DNA of 64,000 bases from NCBI GenBank assembly GCA_003116975.1, contig BGKB01000128.1:64840-128839 (forward strand). Direction: 5' to 3'. The translations under genes were made by a program, and so were the position numbers. Shown one piece after another: positions 57,686 to 64,000 of this stretch. The notes under the pieces are model-generated. The model was not told the origin of the DNA. It saw nothing but the letters and a program-made list of their open reading frames with translations, and made no database searches. Positions within the stretch are counted from its first letter, which is position 1. Each line of letters opens with the position of its first letter. This DNA is from Aurantiochytrium sp. KH105. Its lineage: Eukaryota > Sar > Bigyra > Thraustochytrida > Thraustochytriidae.

Positions 57686-60171
57686 TGTCCATCGCCGTCG
57701 AAGTCAGAGAGGTCAGTGTTGCTCTTGGCGTCCTCAATCACCATGGCAATACGATGTTTGCGACGTTCGGCAAGCTTGGCTCGATGGTGCTCACGACGGT
57801 CGACGATCGAATTTTGCAAATTGTTGAGCGAGGCGGTATACTCTTGCTTGATGCGTTCGCGCGGATCTTCAGCAACATCGCGAAGCGCACCTTTCGCGAC
57901 AAGGCCGTCCACAAAATGAAGAAACGCCTCTGCGTCGATCTCGTCCTGCAACTGATTGCGAAAAGCCTTGAGTTGGGCAACATCCCCCACCTCTTGGCCC
58001 TCGTCAAGACGTTGCGGTGCATCATGGACTCGCCTTGCCGCGGTGACTGGCGTGACTGCGGCAAGAAAGCGCTCTGCACCAGCTTCTAGGTCCTCGGTTG
58101 GCATCTTGTCTTGGAAACTTTTTTGCACGGCTTCGAGCTCCTCGCGCGAGCCGCTCGCCAACTCCTCGTGGAAAGCTGCCTCGTCGGCTTCAAAAGCCTC
58201 CGCTGCTTCGGGGTCAAGATCACGAAGCTCTTCCTTTTCGACAGCCTCGACTTCCTTCGCCGCATCTTCCGCTTCCTTTTCGAGAGATTCTCGCTCCTGG
58301 TCGAGTCTTTCCTTTTCTGACAAAAGCTCCTTCTCCTGGGCCTCCATCTCTTTTACCTTGGCAGCGAGCTCCTGCTCGCGCGCGTCGAGAGATGCTGCCT
58401 TGCGATCCACAGCTTCCTTTTGAACATCAAGCTCTGCTTCGCGGGCACGAAGGTGTTTCATCCTGCGACGGATCACGAAGCCAGCACCCAGCACGGCAAT
58501 CCCAAGCACGCACGCGATGACGGCAATGATTTTTGCGTCCAGCGTCGTACTTGTTGCAGTGGTGAGGCCGCGCAGCTCCTTCAATGAGCCTCCATCGATA
58601 CTGACAAACGCAACCGCGGCGCAGCTGTCCGATGCGTTGATTAGGCCTGCATTGAAAAGCGCCTGCGCGAGAGGATATACAAAAAGTGGATCGAGAAGTC
58701 GTGCTTCAATTGCCGACTGATTGGCCGTTGTCGTTCTGATCTCTGTATGCACGCTTGTCTCCTCGAGCTCAAGGACACGGACGTTGGGCACCCCAAAGTC
58801 AAGGTCCAGGTCGGCGTTCAGAACCTCGACAAATGCGACCCGAAAAAGGTAGACATCAAAGCTGTCAACATTCCCAATGTTTAAAAGGACCTTCGTGCGC
58901 AAATAGACGATGTCCGAGTCCGAGGGCGGCAGAACCTCCTCATCAACGACAGAAAAGTCGAGGACAAGTTCTGCGCTCGGTGCCTTGCCTCGACCTACGG
59001 TACGCAAACGTACGATGTGACGCCCTTGACGTACGAAACTGAGCCACTTGCCATTCGGGACGAGGTCAACCAGCCCCGCGTGGTAATTGGCCGGCGTCGG
59101 GTCTTCAGCACAGCTCTTGTCGCATGCATCAGACGCTGCCGACGCGTGCGCCACAAGAATATCGCAGGCCGCGTCGCACCGCAGCTGCATTTCGAACGGC
59201 ACACTCCACACACCTGGAGTGACTTCGGTGGCGCCAGAGTCAATTGTCACCGTTGGCGCGCCCCAGCGCTCGACGTCGGGGTCATTCTCTTCGTACGAGT
59301 ACGTATCTTCGAGGTAGGGAAGATAACATTCGAAGATGACCTTGCCATCCTCAGTTCGGTCGACGGGTTCCCACACGCCGCCATTACGCTCACATGACTC
59401 CCGCGTGGGAAAGATGCACTCGGGCGATTCAGAAGAATATGCGTCGCCATCGCGAAGAACATACTCACCACCCTTGGCTTCGCAGCGAGCTCTAAAGTCG
59501 TCATTGTCGAGGTATTTGTCATTCCAAAAGTAGTCTTCGTCGCTGTAAATTTCCTCTTCCTCGGCTCTTTTGCCCCAGCAGGGGGAGGCGAATGTTTCAC
59601 CGGAGGTGGGGTCTGTCACGCTTGTATCCCAATCAATGAAGACATTTTCCCCTTGCCATTGAGCCAAGTAATTGCGCGTCAGGTAGCTATGGCCTGTGGC
59701 TTCATTGCCGATGACTGCGTCGCAGTTGACGACGCGGTGTGCTTTGGCATCATTTTTCAAATGCTTGAAGGCTCGAGAGCACGCGTCCCAAATCGTGTCG
59801 CACTCTGACTCGCACAACCTTTGTGGCGCCTCCACGCCAGCTTCGTTGTTGATGTAACATGGAGGCAGCGCAGTCAGACAGAGCCTTTGCTTCCATCTTT
59901 TACGGCAGTGCTCGTCTGGCTCGTCTCTCGTTGCATTCCGTACACTTTCAAGGCCATCTGCAATGTCGGCGACCTGCTCTGCTTGTGACATTCCATCGTA
60001 GACCCAAACAAAGTCGACATCAAGCACATCATCGCAGGCAAGACCCGTCTGGCGGCGCCTGCAGCTGCCCCACTCGTGCGCCGTTTGCTCAGGAGCTGCC
60101 GGGGCTGCTCTTGCGCTGCGCAGTTCGTTGGCCAGCGACACGAGTCCGCCAAGCAGAAGAAGTGCCTTCAT
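57145..60171 (-). CDS. Type I membrane protein with Frizzled-like CRD and cytoplasmic coiled coil
   Basis: 1,008 aa. The signal peptide is MKALLLLGGLVSLANELRSA. About 35-150 has ten-cysteine spacing like a Frizzled CRD: CRRRQTGLAC, then LCLTALPPCY, RLCESECDTIWDACS and a final VVNC. About 190-300 is a second Cys/Asp-rich region (CEAKGGEYVLRDG, CERNGGVWEP) resembling short repeats of extracellular proteins. About 305-540 is beta-rich, with no further domain recognised. One membrane helix lies at about 548-570 (IIAVIACVLGIAVLGAGFVI), followed by a basic stop-transfer. The cytoplasmic part is a coiled coil (about 575-665 and 860-1000) broken by a poly-Ala run near 827-843. CRDs bind lipids or lipid-modified ligands in animals; ligand and signalling here are unknown. 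No kinase or catalytic domain seen. Confidence 0.75.
57648..57684. repeat. (AGC)n tract encoding poly-Ala on the minus strand
   Basis: About 12 uninterrupted units inside the coding region, lengthening a poly-alanine run in the cytoplasmic tail. Confidence 0.92.
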
Positions 60172-60630
60172 CGCTCTCGCTTCTGACGTTTGTGCCTCGA
60201 GATGGCTCGAGCGCGACTTTTTAGCATGCCGTCTTGGCGTTTATATCTGCTCTAAGCTTTCAGCTGCTGAAGACCGTTACGGCAGCGGTCTTTCAATTGG
60301 GTCACTTGTAGCATGATGGCAGTATCCGTCTACATTGGTGATTGCGAGTGAACCTGGTTATACTACTTGGCCTACTGTGATGGTGCGGAGGTGAGATGGG
60401 CGATTGGCGATGTGGCAGAGACCTCCACATCGGGGCTAGTAACTTGGGACATTTCCATGGCAGAATCCTTCAATAACCATGCTCGCGAGAAAGAGAGAGA
60501 GAGAGAGAGAGCGAGCGCAGTGGATGACGAGAGGGGAAGAAGAAAAGGAAGAATATCGATCGTCACTGAGTGTGGCGTAGTAGGCCCTTTTCTGATAAGA
60601 TAGGAGTTCGTACTTTTTCCATGGCCGGTG
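60172..60630. promoter_or_regulatory. Divergent promoter region with GA repeat
   Basis: About 460 bases between head-to-head genes. A (GA)n run lies at 60489-60512. An out-of-frame ATG in good context (CCATGG, 60621) precedes the SDR start and could act as an upstream start if included in the mRNA. Confidence 0.55.
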
Positions 60631-61857
60631 ATGGCCGAGTCCGCTCTTTGCGCACTCGCCAGCAGCGCTCGAGACCTGCTGGTAAATCTTCTTCTCCAAA
60701 TCTTCTTCTTCGCGTGCGCAGGAAAGTACTACAGGCCCGAGAAGAAAAGCACCCTTGAGCTTGAGACGGCGCGCAGCACCGTCGCAGACGACAGCGAACG
60801 AGCGCTGGGGAATAGACGCAGAGGTAAAAGGGCTGGTGTTGCTGAGCTCATTGGGGACGCAAAGATGACGCTCGGCTGGGGAAGCACGTGCGAGCAGGTG
60901 GCCGCAGCGCTGCCCGAGGGCGCCCGCGAGATCGCCGGGACAACGGTCATTGTGACGGGGAGCAACACCGGGATCGGGCTCGAAGCAGCCCGGCAATTTG
61001 CCCGGCTCGGCGCGCATGTAGTGATGGCCTGCAGAAACGCGGCAAAGGCGGAGAAGGCGCGCGACGAAATTTGCGCCAAGAACAAGGATACGGTTCCGCA
61101 ATCGCGCGTGTCGATTATCACGGTAGACCTTGGAGACCTTGCCAGTGTGGAGAGTTTTGTCAAGGAATTCTCGCAGCGTACTGAGGACGAAAACTGGCCT
61201 CCTCTTCGTACGCTCGTACTAAATGCAGGTCTCATTCTCAGCAAGGCGGAGCGCTCGGCGCAGGGTTATGAGAAGACCTTTGCAACGAATCACCTGGGCC
61301 ACATGGCTCTTACGCTGGGGCTGCTTCCGGTCTTGCGCGAGAATGCGCCGGGCCGCGTCGTTGTGTTGTCCTCGGACAGTCACTATGGGCCTCTTGCGGA
61401 GAAAAACGTCGAGTCTGTTGAGGCGCTACGGAACGTCTTTGTGCAACCTTCAGGCGACCCGGGTGCGTCGATATCGCTCAAGAAAGGGATGGAGCTCTAC
61501 GGTTCGAGCAAGCTCTGCAACTTGCTTTTCGCAAAGGAACTGCACGCGCGCGAATCCGACAACGGAATCGTAGCCTGCTCACTACACCCGGGCACACTGA
61601 TTGCGACAGACATCGTTCGCAATCAGAATGGCTTGGTACAGTTCCTTACCCGTTATGTGATTAGCTTTTTTACCAAGTCGGTGAATCAGGGAACGAGCAC
61701 GACCATGTACTGCTCTCTTGCGCCGCATGACTCGCTGCAAGGACAGTACTACGATAACTGCGCGCCAAAGCGGGAAAGCAAGCGGGCTACCTCCACAGCA
61801 GCCAAGGTACTTTGGGACTTATCGGAAGAACTTTTGGGTCAGCAGTCGCGGCTTTAA
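60631..61857 (+). CDS. Short-chain dehydrogenase, retinol-dehydrogenase-like
   Basis: 408 aa from ATG at 60631; a later in-frame ATG (60865, MTLGWGSTCEQV) would give 330 aa, nearer the usual length. The N-terminus has a hydrophobic segment (DLLVNLLLQIFFFACAGKYY) like the ER anchor of RDH-type enzymes. The Rossmann nucleotide motif is TGSNTGIG, then ACRN (basic residue favouring NADP), VDLGDL and LNAG. The catalytic Ser is in VVVLSSDSH and the Tyr/Lys pair in YGSSKLCN. HPGTLIATDI is the usual post-catalytic PG motif. It oxidises or reduces a hydrophobic alcohol or ketone; substrate unknown. Best compared with RDH11-14/WWOX-type SDRs. The extra 40 residues between anchor and Rossmann fold are unusual and could contain an unrecognised intron. 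Confidence 0.88.
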   Translation: MAESALCALASSARDLLVNLLLQIFFFACAGKYYRPEKKSTLELETARSTVADDSERALGNRRRGKRAGVAELIGDAKMTLGWGSTCEQVAAALPEGAREIAGTTVIVTGSNTGIGLEAARQFARLGAHVVMACRNAAKAEKARDEICAKNKDTVPQSRVSIITVDLGDLASVESFVKEFSQRTEDENWPPLRTLVLNAGLILSKAERSAQGYEKTFATNHLGHMALTLGLLPVLRENAPGRVVVLSSDSHYGPLAEKNVESVEALRNVFVQPSGDPGASISLKKGMELYGSSKLCNLLFAKELHARESDNGIVACSLHPGTLIATDIVRNQNGLVQFLTRYVISFFTKSVNQGTSTTMYCSLAPHDSLQGQYYDNCAPKRESKRATSTAAKVLWDLSEELLGQQSRL

Positions 61858-62334
61858 GATTTGTAGCGAGCGAGCCTCTGTTTTTTTTTTTTTTCATGAC
61901 AGCATATTACACTCGGGTCGTTTATCATCGTAAGCAAGCTCCATGACATCCTTCAACCAAGCAAGCAATCAACCAATCAATCAACCAATCAAAATCAATC
62001 TTCTTCTTTGTTCGCTAGCGTGCTGCTCGCTCATGAAGCAAAATCCATCAGGCAGCCAAGTTAAACTCTAAAATCGACTGGGAATTCTGACGGATACAAG
62101 ATCGACATTCTACGCCACGCCAACGACTCAGATGGAGGCCACCAACACGCCCCGTTCGACTAGCATCGCTTCGGCCGCGCATGTACGTACCACTGAATCT
62201 TGCAATGCGCCAGCTCACGTGCCATCTGTATCTTCATTCCTGCCTGCTCATGCATATAAGAGCCTTTAGGAGATAGGTTCATGCGATGCGCACGAACAGG
62301 CAAAGACACAGAGAGGATCGACTCGAGTCCCAGA
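61858..62334. other. Convergent 3' intergenic stretch with CAAT repeats
   Basis: About 480 bases with the 3' UTRs of the SDR gene and STRAP. It holds a T-run near 61880-61894 and CAATCAAC repeats at about 61958-62000. Open frames here are antisense shadows of STRAP. Confidence 0.55.
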
Positions 62335-63387
62335 TTACTCCTCAGCAGCCTTGTTCTCGTCGGCCTCATACTTCCAGAGGCGGATGGTACCGTCCTCGGA
62401 ACCACTGGCAACGACCTCGCCGTCAGGGCGGTAGCGCAAGCAAAAGACTGGACCGTGGTGACCCTTAAAGGCCGTGAGCTCCTTGCCGGTCTCGACATCA
62501 TAGAAGTGAACCCAAAGGTCGGAGCCGCCCGCAACAAAATGCTTGCCCGTAATTGGGTGCAGCGATGCGCCCTCGACATCAATGGTGAGGTCAACGGTCT
62601 TGCGGAGCTCGAGGGACTTGAGGTCGTAAAAGGAGACCTGCTTGCCAGCTGCAATGGTAATGGTACCCTGCGAGGCACAAACCTCGAGGTCCTTGACCCG
62701 GCCGCCAGGGGCCTTCCACTCGCGCTCCGGGCCGGCCGAGGCATCCTTTTTGGTGTCCCAGACCTGAACGGCGCCGTCGTCGCAACCAAGGATAATCTTG
62801 TTTGTGGCGGCACCAGAACCATTTTCAAGCAGCCAGCTTGCCTTTCGGATGGGGGCAGGGGCATTGATCTCCACCTCACAAGGCATACCCTCAGCCTTGA
62901 GGTTAAAGACGCGCAGCTTCTTTTCGCTGCCGCCCGTAAGCAGATGCTCGTCGTCGGGGGAGAACTCGACCGTTTTGACCACGTGCTTGTGGTCAAACTG
63001 ATGGATGAGGTCGCCGTTGACGGCGTCCCAAAGCCTCGCGGAGAAGTCGCCGCCGCCCGTTGCCACGCGAGTAGCGTCCGAATTAAAGGCGGCGCTCCAC
63101 ACGGCGCCCTTGTGGCCCTCAAAGGTACCGATCCAGTCTCCGTTATCTGCCCAACGCAGCATCGGGCTCTTGTCGTGGCATCCGCTCACCAAGAAGACGC
63201 CGTCCTCTGCCTTGGTGCTGAAGCGCACGTCCACCACGGGCCGCAGGTGGCCTGGGCACACGATCGGGAACTTGGTCTCCATGATGCCCGCATCGCCGCC
63301 CGCCTCGGGCTGGCCCGCGCCCTCCGCCTCGCGCGTATCTTCTGCGCCCTCCGCCGCCGCGCCCTCCGCTGGCGTCTTCCGAGCCAT
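62335..63387 (-). CDS. STRAP: STRAP-like WD40 protein (SMN complex / unrip)
   Basis: 350 aa from ATG at 63387, the same length as I recall for animal STRAP; the frame extends further upstream through unlikely sequence. After a short Ala/Glu-rich start (about 1-35), seven WD40 blades fill the protein: PIVCPGHLRPVVDVRFS, DGVFLVSGCHDKSPMLRW, GTFEGHKGAVWSAAFN followed by FSARLWDA, VVKTVEFSPDDEHLLTGG, IILGCDDGAVQVWDT, HPITGKHFVAGGSDLWVH, and GHHGPVFCLRYRPDG ending SGSEDGTIRLWKY. Lys/Arg and WD positions match STRAP/UNRIP. In animals STRAP joins the SMN-Gemin complex for snRNP assembly and translation control and also binds TGF-beta receptors; only the former can be expected in a protist. Confidence 0.9.
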   Translation of the reverse strand: MARKTPAEGAAAEGAEDTREAEGAGQPEAGGDAGIMETKFPIVCPGHLRPVVDVRFSTKAEDGVFLVSGCHDKSPMLRWADNGDWIGTFEGHKGAVWSAAFNSDATRVATGGGDFSARLWDAVNGDLIHQFDHKHVVKTVEFSPDDEHLLTGGSEKKLRVFNLKAEGMPCEVEINAPAPIRKASWLLENGSGAATNKIILGCDDGAVQVWDTKKDASAGPEREWKAPGGRVKDLEVCASQGTITIAAGKQVSFYDLKSLELRKTVDLTIDVEGASLHPITGKHFVAGGSDLWVHFYDVETGKELTAFKGHHGPVFCLRYRPDGEVVASGSEDGTIRLWKYEADENKAAEE

Positions 63388-64000
63388 CCTGCTTTCCTCC
63401 GCGCGCTGCCCCGCGTGTCCGAGCGACCCTCCCTTCCTCTGATCGATCCTCGATCTCAACGATGACGATTTGCATGCATTTCGATGCATTCTCACATTGT
63501 GGTGAGGATGATGGGATGGAGCGAAGCCTGAAAAGGGGATGGGGTGAGGCGACAGCTTGGACGCACTGCCTCGACCGTCTGCTCGTGCATTGCATTGCAT
63601 TGCATTGGCAAAGGCAAAGGGACAGAAGCTCCGACTTGCTTCGCGAGCAGCTCAACATCGATCGTGTGACGCTGGGCATCTTCGCTCGAGCTCATAGATG
63701 AACAAAAACCTTATAGTGAGCCGCAAACGATGACGAAGCTGTTTCTAGCATATCGTATACCTAAACACGAAATGCTGTCATGATTGCCGACCAATGACTA
63801 CGTTTTTCTGAAAGATTTTCGACTCTGGTGCGGCAGCACACGGCGAGAAATCGAGGACCATGGCGATGACGATGACCAATGACGATTCATGCAACGATGA
63901 CATTTGCTATTCGCCAACGTCGAGTAAACGTGCAGAGAGAAGATGCTTCACTTCTTTTGCATCATGGTTGCGTTGTTGAAGCTCTTGGTGTTTTCAATGT
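63388..64000. promoter_or_regulatory. Upstream region of STRAP to window end
   Basis: About 610 bases. A TGCAT repeat (CATTGCATTGCATTG) lies at 63587-63608, and AT-richer sequence follows to the end. No further gene is recognised before the window ends. Confidence 0.45.

Noticed and set aside
1-64000. tRNA genes, rRNA, CRISPR arrays
   Set aside because: No GGTTCRANNCC-type B-box with a matching A-box, no rRNA-like stretch and no regularly spaced palindromic repeats seen in the intergenic regions; a covariance-model scan (tRNAscan-SE, Rfam) would be decisive.
1-64000. Transposons, LTR elements or viral insertions
   Set aside because: No transposase, reverse transcriptase, integrase or capsid-like frame recognised, and the only long repeat (16945-22335) holds host secreted-protein genes.

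Overview
The window is nuclear DNA of a gene-dense, intron-poor, GC-rich microbial eukaryote. It shows very long uninterrupted reading frames (one of about 3,300 codons), eukaryote-only families (BEACH, Tubby, CLC with CBS pair, STRAP, Dus3, SANT/PHD chromatin protein), at least one clear short GT-AG intron (158 bp) and abundant microsatellites between genes. Secreted cysteine-rich proteins and an LPMO-like surface protein beside flagellum-type proteins would suit a stramenopile protist such as a thraustochytrid. That placement is inference from gene content, not proof. No tRNA, rRNA, CRISPR array, transposon or retroelement was recognised.

Layout. 1-2.6 kb: end of an EF-hand/SAM protein cut by the window edge. 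3-5.2 kb (-): tRNA-dihydrouridine synthase Dus3. 5.2-6.8 kb: repeat-rich divergent promoter. 6.8-16.7 kb (+): giant BEACH protein of neurobeachin type. 17-22.3 kb: two tandem copies of a divergent pair of genes for secreted, two-module cysteine-rich proteins; their shared 5' region is identical by eye over 811 bp although both flanking coding regions differ by about 2%. 22.6-25.6 kb (-): a signal-anchored protein of unknown function and a membrane-anchored LPMO-like (Chitin_bind_3/AA15-like) protein. 27-31.5 kb: C2/coiled-coil protein and a convergent protein with seven L-x-x-F...F-P-P repeats. 32-36.8 kb (-): multidomain chromatin protein (FHA-like, SANT, two RAMA domains, PHD, Tudor-like). 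38.3-39.9 kb (-): two-exon YbaK/ProX deacylase-EMAPII tRNA-binding fusion, divergent from a CLC chloride channel (to 42.8 kb). 43-45.8 kb (-): coiled-coil protein. 47-52 kb (+): Tubby-like protein and a probable C12orf4/FERRY3-like protein. 52-57 kb (-): coiled-coil protein resembling QRICH2/DUF4795 and a WD40 protein. 57-60.2 kb (-): type I membrane protein with a Frizzled-like CRD and a long cytoplasmic coiled coil. 60.6-61.9 kb (+): retinol-dehydrogenase-like SDR. 62.3-63.4 kb (-): STRAP.

Functional themes are tRNA modification and editing (Dus3, YbaK-EMAPII), membrane traffic (BEACH, FERRY3-like, Tubby), chromatin reading, and surface or secreted proteins. Neighbours are independent eukaryotic genes rather than operons. 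Several are arranged head-to-head and share short, repeat-rich promoter regions. The most unusual regions are the duplicated secreted-gene pair, the RAMA/SANT/PHD protein and the deacylase-EMAPII fusion.
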